This document shows, piece after piece, positions 11,224 through 24,504 of a DNA stretch of 64,000 nucleotides. Each line of letters begins with the position of its first letter. Position 1 is the stretch's first letter. The stretch comes from Trichosporon coremiiforme (taxonomy: Eukaryota; Basidiomycota; Tremellomycetes; Trichosporonales; Trichosporonaceae): assembly GCA_039545355.1 (NCBI GenBank), contig BCJJ01000006.1, positions 186,001 through 250,000 of the forward strand, given 5' to 3'. Below the pieces are notes generated by a model. It searched no databases. It had not been told where the DNA came from and saw only the letters and a list, made by a program, of their open reading frames with translations. The position numbers were made by a program, and so were the translations under genes.

Positions 11224-12286
11224 TTAGCGCTTACCACGCACAACGACACGCTTCATCTTGGGCTGCTTGCCCTCCTCGCCGCCGCCGATCGGCTTGTTCT
11301 TCTTCTGCTCCTTGGCCTGCTCGAGGTCGCGCTTGAGGGCGGATAGCGCGACGCCGGCAGCAGCGACAGGTGTGTGCAGGGGAAGGCGGTCGTCCATGGC
11401 CGGCAGCGGCTGAGGGGGAGGCGGCGCGCGCGTCGGGTGGCGCACGACCGGCTTCTGGGCAGTCGCCTTGCCCTTGCCCTTCTTCGACTTCTGGACGGGC
11501 GCGGCCGGCGCCGGGTTCAGCGGCTTGCTGTCCTCCTTCGTCGGGACGAGGGAGGGGTTGGCCGCCTGCATGTGCGCCGCGAGAAGGAGGTACAGCTGTG
11601 TCCTGTTCGACGCACGGGGGTTGACGACCGCACCATCGCGGGTCAGCTGGACCTTCACACGACCCGGATTCTCCCAATCGGCGGGGTGCGTCTTCTCCGG
11701 CTCGAGCACGGAGGGGAGACCCAGCGACGCACACGCGCGAGCAATGTGGGCTGCCTGAGGCCACCACAGCGCCTTCGCGCGGGGAACACGACGGCCGTCC
11801 TTCACCGATACCTTGGCGTCAAAGTAGCGCGGATACACCGAGTGCCAGCTTTTTGTCAGCTAAAGCAGCGCGACAGACAGCTTACTTCTTGTACGTGCTC
11901 GGGTCCTTGGCAATGTTCGAGTTGCCAAACTGCTGACGGAGCTTGGCGATGCGCGCCTCCTCGGCCTCCTGCAGCTTGAGCATGTCGCCCATGAACCCGC
12001 CCATTGGTGTGTCGGGGTTGATCTGGGGACCAGAGGGACCGCTCGGGCGCACCTCTCCCGGGTCGTCACGCATGACGAGCTTGCCCTTGTTGGCCGAGGG
12101 CGGGGGCGGCTTCGAGTCGGCGCCGTACTCGCCGCGACCCTGCTCGGCGGCCTTGTCAAAGTCAAAGTCGTCCGTGATCTCCTCGACGAGGGCTCCTCGC
12201 ATGCCCGTGTCGGGGAGGTGCCCCTTGGAGGAGGAGGGGAGGGGGAGGTCGGTGTCGTCGTCAAAGTAGTCCTCGACGGTCGGCAT
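11224..12286 (-). CDS. SEC65: Signal recognition particle subunit SRP19/Sec65
   Basis: Two exons (11886-12286, 11224-11848) flank a 37-nt intron and encode 341 residues. SRP19 binds SRP RNA helices 6 and 8 in the nucleolus and primes SRP54 binding for co-translational targeting to the ER. The core follows the intron: YPRYFDAKVSVKDGRRVP, ALWWPQAAHIARACASLGL and a basic strand RVKVQLTRDG, matching the family's YP.YFD...S..GRR.P pattern. The N-terminal ~130 residues are acidic and disordered with MPTVEDYFDDDTDLPLP at the start, and the C-terminus is a basic KKGKGKA...KRVVVRGKR tail typical of fungal members. It is divergent with CNA1. Confidence 0.92.
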
Positions 12287-13137
12287 GGTGGTTGGAGTGG
12301 AGGAAGGTCAAGTCGAGTAGATTGAGTCGCAAGACGAGGAGTGTCTTGTGGACGGTGACCTCGATCGCGTGGTGAAGTGGAGGTCGCTGTCGCGCGATGC
12401 CTGGTACGGTGATACGGGTGTGGTGGGGGTTCCAGTCAGGACACGGTGACGTTTTCTGCTGCGGTGGGAGGCGGTCTGTGCGGTGACGAAGAGCCCTGGT
12501 TCCCCTTGGTAGAGGGTTGGACGGGGTTATGCGGCGATAGTCTGCCATAGTACAGCGCGTCCGGTGTGTGGCAAACTGGGGTAAAGAGATGGTGAGATGG
12601 ACGCGGGCAGGAGTCTGGCGTCAGGAGCATCCACAGAAGAGGTCCACCGCGCGCGGCGGGCTCTCTCGCGCGGGACTGCACCGTCGCGTGTACGACACAC
12701 CCTTTGCACCGCTGATGCACCCACCGCCACCGCGTATGCACGCACCGCACGCACGCACCGCACATACCGCCAAGTCCTAGGTCCACCTAGGCCTCGCCTC
12801 TCCGTCAGCCTGGCCTCCATCCTCCCTCACTCGACACCCACACCTCACCACCTCACCACCTCATCCCCTCACCACGTCTCTCTCATTCATCATCCTCTCA
12901 CATCTCTTAAACCCAGAGACCACCACAACCACTTCGCCTTTCGTCCAGAACCCAGCACTTGTCGCATCGCCGGCCAATCCTCCACCCGAGCAGTGCGCGA
13001 TCGCGCGACGACCCGCTCATTCGGCCAACCCGTTGTCCCTCCCCCCTTCGCCCTCCCGCCGCGAACGTCGACCGACAGCGCACCCAGGCCTTTCCCCTTC
13101 ATCCACTTTCCTCCAAGGCTCGTAGGTCCCGCTCACA
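12287..13137. promoter_or_regulatory. Divergent promoter and UTRs, SEC65 / CNA1
   Basis: About 850 bp separate the two starts. Near 12717-12772 are irregular CGCAC/CCGCAC repeats, and near 12836-12876 an irregular CACCT/CACCA-rich tract, followed by a pyrimidine-rich leader before the calcineurin ATG. I cannot point to a specific factor site. Confidence 0.4.
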
Positions 13138-15309
<2,172 letters not shown>

Positions 15310-15311
<2 letters not shown>

Positions 15312-15400
15312 GCGCCGGCGAGCGCAGCGAGCCGTTCGTGAATGTGGGCGAGCGCTAGCGAGCCTGAGCATGAGCGAGCGTAGCGTGAGCGAGCCTCAGC
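15310..15400. repeat. Degenerate GAGCG(C/T)AGC tandem repeat at the CNA1 stop codon
   Basis: Irregular copies of GAGCGCAGC / GAGCGTAGC words begin right at the TGA of CNA1 and run through the start of its 3' UTR. They could fold into GC-rich stems. Confidence 0.6.
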
Positions 15401-16138
15401 CAACAAGCGGCGCAAAGTCGGCCTAGACACTACCTCATTTTTCCTTTTCTAATCCATCGATGCCGTCCGTCTCTCCTATGCCCCGCGTACACCCAACCAA
15501 AATAGTACTCAAAACCAAACCCACAACCCAAAGCCCTTACCCCACCGTCACTGACGGTATACACCGACATACTGTAGATACCCTGTGCCGGCGCTTCGGC
15601 GCGGCAGCGTGTGCTGCGGGGAGGTAATGCAAAGCGCGGCACGCGGGGGATGTATATTGACTACCCGAATGCGGAGTCGACGCAGTCGGCGGAGCGTGTT
15701 GCGACTGCTCTTCTTGATCACCACTTGAGCGCACTGTCACTTTGCGAAGTCAAATTAGCCTAGCCCGTCAGTCTCTCTGTGTACTCGCTCCTCGAGAAGT
15801 ATGCAAGCAGGGGTCATTGGACAAAGTGATACTGCATACGACATACACTGCATCTAGGCGCCAGCCTGGGCTGACGCATCGTGGAGAGATTTTGGAGAGG
15901 GAGATTACCAAGATAAGAGACAGGGTGGAAGAAATGATCGGCTCGTCTTTGGCATTCAGTTGGGTCGGAGGGTCGGATGGTTGGGAGAGACTAATAATTT
16001 GGATGCGTCTAATATGGGGTTGGGATGTTATGCGTTGCGTCCGTCTGTTTGATCTCCTAGGCGGCCCCTGATATGGTGAGACAGGGCGCTGAAGGGAGAA
16101 CACAAGCACAGAGGAACGCCTTCGGCGTCCGTCTGCAC
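15401..16138. other. Convergent intergenic region CNA1 / peroxisomal carrier
   Basis: 3' UTRs of two convergent genes are expected here. Pyrimidine- and purine-rich stretches occur, but I see no gene. Confidence 0.55.
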
Positions 16139-18246
16139 TTAGACGGGGAGCTTGACACCGCGCTCGGCGAGCTTGCCGCGCAGATCGCCGGCGACGCGGA
16201 GGATCTGGCGCGCCTGGTCCTCGAACTGCTCCTTGGAGACGAAGAGGATGCCTGAGAGTCAGCACGAGCGACGAGTGAGCGAGTGAGTGAGTCGCGAATG
16301 TGTAGATACTCCACAGCAAAGCGCGGGAGCGTGTGTCGCGCGTGCACGAACGCATGGAGGCGGCAGATAACGGCCGATGGCATTGCAACCCGTCAACGCC
16401 GGCGAGCACCGACGCCCAGCATGCGCGGCCGGTGCTGATGCGCCGACCTTCTGACTGACGCAATGTGGGCTATTGGGTGCGATTACCGAGGAATGCGGAA
16501 GCGGGCCTCGCCGCCGGGTCGCCACCTCGGTAATCCGGCGCCGGCTGCGGCCGGGCGGGTGGATGGTGTCTGAATTTCGAGCCCTTTGGCCCGGCGATAC
16601 CCGCTGCAACCAGCACACGTCACGGCGGCGAAGAGAAGCCTCGCGATGGAGGATGCGATGAAGCATGTAATGGAGACGAGAGGAGAGGAGAGAAGGGGAG
16701 AGGAGAGGAGAGAGAGGAGAGGAGAAGAATGTGAAGTAGTACGCTGCGCGCAATGCTGCTGAACCATCGGCTCGGCACTGCGTGCCTCGCCAACTTTTAC
16801 TCACCCTGGCAAAGGACCGCCTTGATGATCTGCGCCGAGAGGCCCTGGTACCATCCCTTGATGCCCTGCTCGTGGTAGACGTCCTTGAGGATCTCGAGGG
16901 CGCCCTTGGGGACGTGCCCGTCGACGTCGTCGGGGGTGTGGCCCTGGAGACGCACCTTGGCAAAGATGTAGGGGTAGGTGACGACGGTGGCGAGGGTCTT
17001 GGAGAGGCATCCGAGCCAGAAGGCCTCTCCGACGCCAAGCTTGCCGCTCTCGCGGCCCTTGAGGAGGATGCCCTTGCCGCGCTCGAAGACACCGTACGTA
17101 ATGGCCGGGTTGACGGTGAGCACAAGGCCGGGCTTGAGGCCCGTCCACAGGGCCGTGATGCCGCCCTCGGCGATGATGGAGCGCGCAGTCGAGAGCAGAG
17201 ACGGTTCCTGCGCCGCCTTGCCCGTCGCGCCCTTGGGCGGGTTCCAGAGCTGCTGGCGCGTCGCGACGACCGCGACGGGGATGGTGAAGATCTGCGCGAG
17301 CGCGCCGGCGGCCGCGCCGATGCCGAGCTCGGCGCCAGTTCCGAGCGTCGACGTCTTCTTAAGGGCCGCAGTGCGTAGGAAGCTGTGGAAGTAGAAGTAC
17401 GCGAACTCTGCGAGACTGTCAGTCGACTGAACTAAATGGGCGGTTTCAGGCACAACCCCCAGCACCCGGCACCCGAGCCTTAGGCGAGGCGGCTCATGAT
17501 GTAATATTCAGTGGAGTGGGCACAAGCGCAAGCATCAGCGCCGACGGAGAAGCATCCAGCGCACGAGCGCGCGGTAGTCATCTGCGACGGCGCTGGGGTT
17601 TCTCCGTTGCGCGTGGGGGAGCACCGCTTGCACGCCCGAGCGTTGCCTCGGGTGTGGGCGAGCGAGCTCGGCTACTGCCGCAGGAGCGCATGTGCTCCAC
17701 AAGCATTGTGGGCTTGCTCGCTTGCCTGTCGCGAGTGGCGACGAGTACTCACGCATGGAGAAGGTGTTGATCATGGACGCGGCAAAGCCACGGAAGGTAC
17801 CCGCGAGACCCTCGGTGCGGAGGATGCGGATGAGCATGGCGAGCATGGCCATCTTCTTGGTCTTGTTCGCGAGCGCGACGATCAGCTTCGCGAGCGGGTT
17901 GCCTCCCTTGGCCTTCTCCTTAACGCTGGGCGAGACCTCGGTCGCCTCGGCCACTTCCCGCTCGACCTCGTCGTGCGGCAGCGCCTGGATACGCGTCTTG
18001 GCCGTGTCGAGGGGGTAGACGAGCCTGAACATTAGCTTTGGTTTCATTGCTATCGCTCATCGCATCGCTCCACCACCACATGCACTGGACATGGACAGGC
18101 TGAGGAGAGCCAATGGGCTCAAGGCGCAGTCTGCATGCAGGCATGCAAGCATGCAACCTGCTCCGGACGACTCACGCATTAGAGAAGATGGCTCCCAGGG
18201 CGCCGGCGAGGGCAGAGCCGAAGGGGGTGAGCGGTTCCTGGGACAT
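16139..18246 (-). CDS. ANT1: Peroxisomal adenine nucleotide carrier (Ant1/PMP47/SLC25A17-like)
   Basis: Four exons (18176-18246, 17753-18024, 16805-17407, 16139-16251) encode 352 residues. Carriers of this branch exchange ATP for AMP across the peroxisomal membrane to support fatty-acid activation. Mitochondrial-carrier signatures are visible: YPLDTAKTRIQA in repeat 1, the PxxxxxTRQQ variant in repeat 2 (IFTIPVAVVATRQQLWNP) and YPYIFAKVRLQ in repeat 3. The C-terminal GLSAQIIKAVLCQGILFVSK block is typical of PMP47/Ant1. Introns 2 and 3 are 345 and 553 nt, roughly ten times longer than most in this window, and intron 3 holds a GA-rich tract. The exact transported nucleotide is inferred from the family. 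Confidence 0.88.
16671..16728. repeat. GAGAGGA-rich low-complexity tract inside an intron
   Basis: A purine-only tract of repeated GAGAGGA / GGAGA words on the plus strand lies inside intron 3 of the peroxisomal carrier gene. On the transcribed strand it is a CT-rich tract about 420-480 nt upstream of the acceptor. Confidence 0.75.
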
Positions 18247-18711
18247 GGCTGTTGCTGTGTGCTGGTCTACTACTGGGTCTGGTTGGAACAAGAAAGGACG
18301 GGGCTAGTCGAAGTAGACTTGTAGACGACAGTGAACGGATAGACAGTGAACAGATGACGAGAGGAGAGAAGATGAGAGGCGAAGTGGAGATTGGCGCGGG
18401 CGGTGAGTGGGCCAAGCAAGCGGAGTAACAAACTCTGTCTGAGCTGAGCGACTGCAGGCTAAGCTAAGAGGCAGGATAAGGATATCGGCACGACCGGCCG
18501 CAGACGTCCGAGTGGCCCAGCGTCTGCAGCGTCTAGGGACGGTGGGGCTCGCCGGCTCGAGTGTTTGCCGGCAAACTCAGCAGCGACGAGGCGATCCCCT
18601 GATCCTCTCACAGCCGAAGTCCGCAGCCCCGTCCATGCAGTCATGTAGCCGAGGTCACGTGATAAAAGACCTCCACACGGCCCCGCGTCCGTGGAGTTAG
18701 TCATCCTTGAA

Positions 18712-18744
<33 letters not shown>

Positions 18745-19146
18745 CGCATCTCCGCATGTCCTCGGCATTGACTGCGACTCGAAAGCGATGGGGTTGCGCT
18801 GCCTCCTTTATCGTGTCTCATCCTCACATTCATGGAAGTGCATAACTCCCCTGACTTGACTTCACATTGCACGTCTAACTCCTCGCCTGGCTGGCGTGCC
18901 TGCTTTCTGAGTTTCCGATTTCTGATCACGATCACACAACCGGAAGCCGCCACCGCCTGATCATGGCATGGCGCACATCAGGGCCCAACCTCGGCGCGAG
19001 GGGCGAGGCATGACCAAAGCATCCTTACTTCATCTCTACTTACGCAAGGTATGGTGCTACACCGCACACCCCTTCTAACACCTTCTAACACACAATCATA
19101 CATTCCCTTCCCTTCCGTCGCGTATCTACAACGCCCCGCTGTCCTA
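18247..19146. other. Intergenic, no gene seen
   Basis: This is the upstream region of the peroxisomal carrier and the 3' flank of AP-1 beta. It contains a hexanucleotide microsatellite (separate entry) and a short direct repeat CCTTCTAACA near 19068-19090. No supported gene. Confidence 0.55.
18712..18744. repeat. Microsatellite (CCTGAG)5.5
   Basis: Five perfect CCTGAG units plus CCT in tandem in intergenic DNA upstream of the peroxisomal carrier gene. Confidence 0.9.
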
Positions 19147-21455
19147 TTAGAACAGCAGGTCGCTCTGCTGCCCCTGGTTGCCCCGCGGCTGCGGCACATC
19201 CGTCTGGTATCCTCCGCCGCCGAGGAGGTCAATCTCCGCCAGCTGCGAGTATGGGTCGTTCGACACCTGCTGCTGCGCCGCTTGTCCGTTCTCGTTTCCG
19301 TTCATGGCCGGACGCGCGGGGACTGTCGGCTGCTCGGCGGCAGCAGCGGCGGGGGTGCCGGTCGGCTGAGGCGCAACGTCGGACGAGCGCGGCGCGCGTG
19401 GCCGTGACGCAGGACCGCCGAAGGACGTGATCAGGTGCCGCTTTGAGGCGAGGTTGAGCGCGGGCGAGTCGGGCAGGAAGCGCGGCTTCGCCGTTCGGAT
19501 GAACGTCTCCGGGTTCTTGTGGTAGATACTGCCCAGCGTGCCCGTGTGCAGTAGCAGCTGGTCCAGCATACCCCGGTCCATACGGTCTGTTTCCGTTGAG
19601 ATCACAGGCTTGTCGCTGAGCACGACCTCGCGAGCCGCCGTCGGGTTCGTCGTCAGCAGACGCCAGTACATGAATCCCTGGAGGTCAGCTTCCATGATAG
19701 ATGAGCCAGCTTAAGAGACTTCCACTCACTCTATCACGCAGGTCGGGGTTCTCCGCCTCCTCCGTCGCGAGCTTGAGGATCTTCGGGAGCAGCTCCTGCG
19801 CCGCGGTCGGCCGGCGAATGAACAGCTTCACCGTCGCCGTGAGGAGAGCCAGCTGGACCTCGTTCGTCTCCTCCTTGAACGTGAACATGAAGTCCTCGAG
19901 GAGCTCGTCCGAGTTCTCGATGCGGTCCGAGTACTGTCCTACGATCCAGATCATGGCGGCCTTGGCCTCGGGCTCGTCGAGCACGTCAAGGTTCTCGCAC
20001 AGGATGCTGATGACGCGCTCGTACTTGCTGGGGTATCTCCGGAAGATGTCCTTGATGACGACAATGGCCTCCTGAACGACGTACGAGATCTTGGTCTTCA
20101 TCAACTCGAGGAGCACCACGACACACTGGTCGGCGGCGGTACCAATCTTGATTGCGAGACGACCGATGGAGCGCACCGCCTTGCGCACGAAATCAACGTC
20201 GACCTCGGACGCATACTCCTTCAGTTCTGTCAGGACCTCGGACACGTTCTCCTCCCGCGTCAGCCGGTACATGATCTCGAGCTTGGCGAGTTTCACGTAT
20301 ACCGGGTCGTTGTACTTGCAGAAGAACACCTTGACCTCGTTCTGCAGCACGGTCGGCCGCCGCTGGATGATGAGGAGAATGTTGCGCAACCCGACGTACT
20401 GCACCTCCGGACCAGAGGACAGCAGCGTCACGAGGGGTGGGCCCATTTTCCGCTCGAGCATGCGGATCAGCTGCTCGTCCTCCATGTAGTTCATGAGATA
20501 GAGCACGACCTTGATCGTGGTCAGGACGACGGCGGAGTTGGCGTGCTGCAGGCGGACGCTGATACGCTCCGCAAGCATCTCGGCGTCCATCGCCGTCTGC
20601 GGGATGAAGCTCATGAGCGACTCGAGGATGTAGATCTGGCCCCATTCCGAGCACTCTCCGAGGGCGGCGACGAGCTTGCCCGCGACCGTGGCGTTCAGCC
20701 TTAGTGTGATGTCCGCGGAGCGGTCCGAGATCTCGACGAGCGCCGCGACGGCATTCGCGACGACCGTCGGGTTGTGGTCGGCCAGTAAGTCGCGCAGCAT
20801 CGCGACAAAGTTCTCTCGCTCGATCGTCTTCTTCCCGTAGTCGGACGCGTAGAGCTTGGCGACCGCAATCGCGGCCGTCTTGCGCACATACGGATCCTGG
20901 TCCTCGAGCGCGTGCCGCAACGGGTCCACCAGCGCCTGGATGATAGACGGGAGCGGGATAGACGACATCGTGCGGATGGCGAGAGCTCGGATCAGTGGGT
21001 TTCTATCCGCACAATCCTGCCGTCAGCTACCGTTGCAGACGCGGATAGCTTACCGAGAGGAAGCCTCCGATCGCATGGGCCACCTCTTCCGGTCTCGATC
21101 GTCCATAGTTGACGAGATACAGATATACCACTACCTGTCAGTTGCGATACCGTTTAGTCCAACTCACTCTTCTTGATCTCCAGCACCTGGATTTGCATAG
21201 CCTGGATAATCTCGGGGAACAACGGGGACACTGGAGTCAGTTAAGAACCTTCGTAGGGCAACTCACTGTCGTTGCCCATTGTCATGTTAGCGACAATCTT
21301 CTTGAGGGCCATCGTCTTCTTGCGCTGGAACGCCTTGTCGCGCCTGTCGCCCGCGTTCCGGAGCTCATCGCGGAGGTCCTGGATCTTCCCGCGAGCTGGG
21401 GGGTCAGTTCATATCAACGGCAACCTAATTCACTGAACAGCTTTGCGTCGGCCAT
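19147..21455 (-). CDS. APL2: AP-1 complex beta adaptin (large subunit), no ear domain
   Basis: Six exons encode about 706 residues. Beta adaptin is a large subunit of the clathrin adaptor trunk at the trans-Golgi/endosome. The first exon (MADAKLF) is 22 nt. The trunk is a HEAT-repeat solenoid with diagnostic blocks: ELRN...QRKKTMALKKIVANMTMG, VYLYLVNYGR, PEEVAHAIGGFLSDCADRNP, LEDQDPYVRKTAAIAVAKLY and GLRNILLIIQRRP. After the trunk comes a ~100-residue Pro/Ala/Gln-rich hinge with DLLGGGG and a C-terminal SDLLF. The protein ends there, without the appendage domain of animal beta adaptins, which is common in fungi. The acceptor before VYLYLV skips an earlier AG (see findings). AP-2 beta is the main alternative. 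Confidence 0.87.
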
Positions 21456-21951
21456 GGTGGGACGCGTCTCTGGTCCGCTCTGGGCGGCTTGCGATCGGCG
21501 GTGGTGGGGAGTCGGTGCTGAAGATTACGGGTGGAGGCTGAGTGCGCGCTGCGCTATGTAGAGGCGGATAGGCGTAAGCGTATAGGTCGTGTAGGCGGAG
21601 ATAGGTCGTGAAATGTTCTGAAAGGAAGAGTAAGTTGTGTGCATGTTATTGCCGAGGGCCAGCAGTGCCGTCGGCACGTCGCAGGTGCGTAGGCCGCAGG
21701 GTGAGCAGGTCGCGCCCGATCGTGACATCGTGGCTGTGGCTTCGGCCTGTGGTCCTGTGTCCGGAATTTGCTCCCGCCAGGCAGGTCCAGAATAGGACCT
21801 CCACTTTCTTTCTCAGCCAAGTTCGGCAGCCAGGCTCTGTAGGCTCGGTACATGAGGCGGACCTCGCGGAAGCGGCGAAGTGGATGAGATGACTGAGAAT
21901 TCATTGGGCCGAGTCTCGAGTTGCTCTTGTTGTTCCAAATAATCCAGAATA
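21456..21951. promoter_or_regulatory. Divergent promoter, AP-1 beta / BolA-like
   Basis: The two divergent starts are 496 bp apart, so both promoters lie here. No TATA box or recognisable operator was found. Confidence 0.4.
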
Positions 21952-22385
21952 ATGTCCCTCCTCCGTACCGCCTTCCCCCGCCTGACCCGGTCAAACCCCA
22001 TCGCCCAGCTCGCCGCGCTCCGGTCCTACTCGGCCCGCGTCGCGCGCGAGGGCATGGGCGAGGGCGAGAAGTCCATCTACGACAAGCTTGACAAGCGCTT
22101 CCCCGGCAAGCAGCTCGAGGTCCAGGACGTCTCGGGTGAGGAGCCTCGGCCATAGCTAGATCGCTCTCATACAGGGTAGCTGACCAACAGGAGGGTGCGG
22201 CTCGTTCTACGCCATCCTCATCTCTTCCCCCGAGTTCGCCGGTCTGTCCATGGTCAAGCAGCACAAGCTCGTCAACGACTGCCTCAAGGAGGACATTGCT
22301 GGTATCCACGGTCTGCAGGTAGCTAGCTTGGGCTGAAGTTGAAACTGACATTCAGCTCAAGACCATCGCCGAGAAGGACGACTAA
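21952..22385 (+). CDS. Mitochondrial BolA-like protein (BOLA3/Bol3 type)
   Basis: Three exons (21952-22135, 22191-22318, 22356-22385) encode 113 residues. The N-terminus (LLRTAFPRLTRSN...LRSYSAR) is an Arg/Ser-rich amphipathic presequence. The BolA fold follows: a helix ending in QLEVQDVSG, GGCGSFYAILISSPEF, LSMVKQHKLVND and the C-terminal HGLQLKT signature. The conserved Cys in GGCGS and His in IHGLQLKT fit the [2Fe-2S]-binding residues of the BOLA3 group, which helps deliver 4Fe-4S clusters to lipoate synthase and succinate dehydrogenase in mitochondria. The last exon is only 30 nt. It converges on MAP1. Confidence 0.9.
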
Positions 22386-22589
22386 GCAACGACGCTGCAT
22401 GCATCTACACGAAAAAAGGAGAGGCAACATATCTCTATACATCTCGCGCTCATGTACACAAACTATGCATTGTTATGACAGTAAACGGCCGCAAGCTAAA
22501 TGCTGGGACAGTGGAAACGCAAAGGGTCCAGACTTGCGCTGCAAGGACACGCAAGAACAATCAGAGACAGGAGATAATCAGGAGATAAT

Positions 22590-24087
22590 CTAATCACTGG
22601 CGGCGGGCGTGCCGGCGTCGGGGGTGGCGTCGTCCTCATCCTCGTCCTCCTCGGCGGCGGCACCGTTGGCCGCGGCGCCGTTAGCCGCGGCCTTCTTCTT
22701 GTTCTTTTTCTTGTTCTTCTTCTTCTTGCTCGCGCTCGTCCGGGTGAGGATCTCGTATCCGGTCTCAGTGATGAGGATGGTCTCCTCGAACTGGGCGCTG
22801 CGCTTGCCGTCGAGCGTGACGGCGGTCCAGTCGTCGCGCCAGTGGTCAAGGTTGGCTGTGCCCATGTTGATCATGGGCTCGATCGTGAAGATGTTACCCG
22901 GCTCCATGCGCCCCGGCGTCTTCGAGTTGGCGTAGTGCACAATCGTCGGCGCGCAGTGGAAAAGATGGTGGATACCGTGTCCCGTATACCGGCGCACGAT
23001 GCTGTAGCCCTTCGGCTTGACGATGGACTCGATCTTGTTGCCGATCTCGCGGTAGGGCACGCCGGGCTTGCAGATCTTGATCGCCTCGTCCATTGCCTCC
23101 TTCGTCGTCTTGATCAGGTCGAGAGACTTTTCGTCACACTTGCCGACAGGGTACGTCGCGTTCAGATCGCCGTGGAATCCGCCGTAGAACAGCGACACGT
23201 CGAGGTTGATGATGTCGCCCTCCTCGAGCGGCCGCTTGTCGGGGATACCGTGGCAGATGACCTCGTTCACACTCGTGCACACCGACTTGGGAAACTTGGC
23301 GTAGTTCAGCGGCGAGGGGTACGCTCCGCGGTCAACGCAGGCCTGGTGGCAGATCGCGTCGAGCTCGTCCGTCGTGATACCGGGGCGAATGAACGACGCA
23401 GTGTAGTCGAGCACCTCGCGCGAGAGCTGGAGTCAGCTCGGATCTCGGCGCCGCGTAGCTGCATTGGATCATACTCACCTTGCACACCTTACGCATGCCC
23501 TCGATCTCCTCGGCGTTGCACACCTTGACGCCGCGCTCGCGCACAGCCTCAGCGGCGGAGAAGCCCTGCGCTGACTGTCAGTTCATCCACCTTCTCGCTA
23601 ACTCACGGTGGTCGGCGTAGTCCGGACGGGGGATGTGCGCGGGCACCTCGCGCTTCTCGGACAGCGGGTAGTGAGGTCGCAGCGGTCCAGTGAACTTGTA
23701 GTCACGCATCTGGGGCGGGATCGTGGCGTCGGCCTCCTCGTTCTTCTCGACCGCCATCTGCACAATGTTGTGCACGAGCTTGTGCTGGACCTGGCGTTGT
23801 CAGTTGTGTGCCCGCTGTATTTCAACTTCGGTAAACATACCCCTGCATCGTCAGCTCGTCACCTCACTACGCAGATTCAGCGCCGCGCCGCCGCTTGTAC
23901 GGCACAACGACTCCACGCCGCGTCGCAACTCACAGTTCTTCTTGAAGCAGTCCTGGTCACAGAAAAAACTGTTCTGAATGCCGAGCCTGGACTCTGTCAG
24001 TTCATACCGTCAAGGTGCAACTCACTTCTTGCACATCGGGCACTCGAGGCGGGACGCCTCCCTGCATTCGCAGCCGGCACAGAGCAT
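22590..24087 (-). CDS. MAP1: Methionine aminopeptidase 1, with an apparent 2-nt micro-exon
   Basis: Six exons (24026-24087, 23934-23986, 23841-23842, 23607-23790, 23479-23570, 22590-23426) give 409 residues. MetAP1 removes the initiator Met from nascent chains at the ribosome. The N-terminal zinc finger is complete (MLCAGCECREASRLECPMCK, then FFCDQDCFKKNW...HKLVH). Catalytic metal ligands are visible: Asp in INLDVSLF, Asp in FHGDLN, His in GHGIHHLFH, Glu in FTIEPM and Glu in SAQFEETI. The frame between exon 2 and exon 4 is kept only by a two-base exon (GG) flanked by a perfect acceptor and a GTATGT donor, which also supplies the conserved zinc-finger Trp codon. The C-terminus has an unusual Lys-rich then Ala/Glu/Asp-rich tail. 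Confidence 0.95.
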
Positions 24088-24504
24088 CGTGGTGTTTTGT
24101 TGTGGGTGACGAGGACAAAGACGACCAGCGACGGTTAAGGATCGGTCATGTCGATGGCTCCTGCCCGGGAATTTGAGGTCACGTGCAAACGTCCCTGGAC
24201 GTTGCCACCGAGTTCCGAATGCACCCAGTCCTTTGCCATCTCACTCAGACGACGTGCTTCTGATAGTCTGGCTTCGGAACGAGAGTAGACGCCTCACAGC
24301 TTCGCTGTCATGCACACTGCAACGATATGTAACCTGCTGAGAACGAAAACTCGACTGACAACCGATTGAGATTGAGCTCTCAGTCCACGTATCCTCCCCG
24401 ACTCTGCCAATGCCTCGGCTGGCGCATACAACTCGCGGGGTGATTAGAATGGTGAATGTTCATACACTGCTTGTTGTCTCTGCTGTCTGTGCTTCTGCCT
24501 AGAT
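24088..24504. other. Intergenic MAP1 / PHB1, no gene seen
   Basis: Upstream region of MAP1 and 3' flank of PHB1. Only very short unsupported frames are present. Confidence 0.6.
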
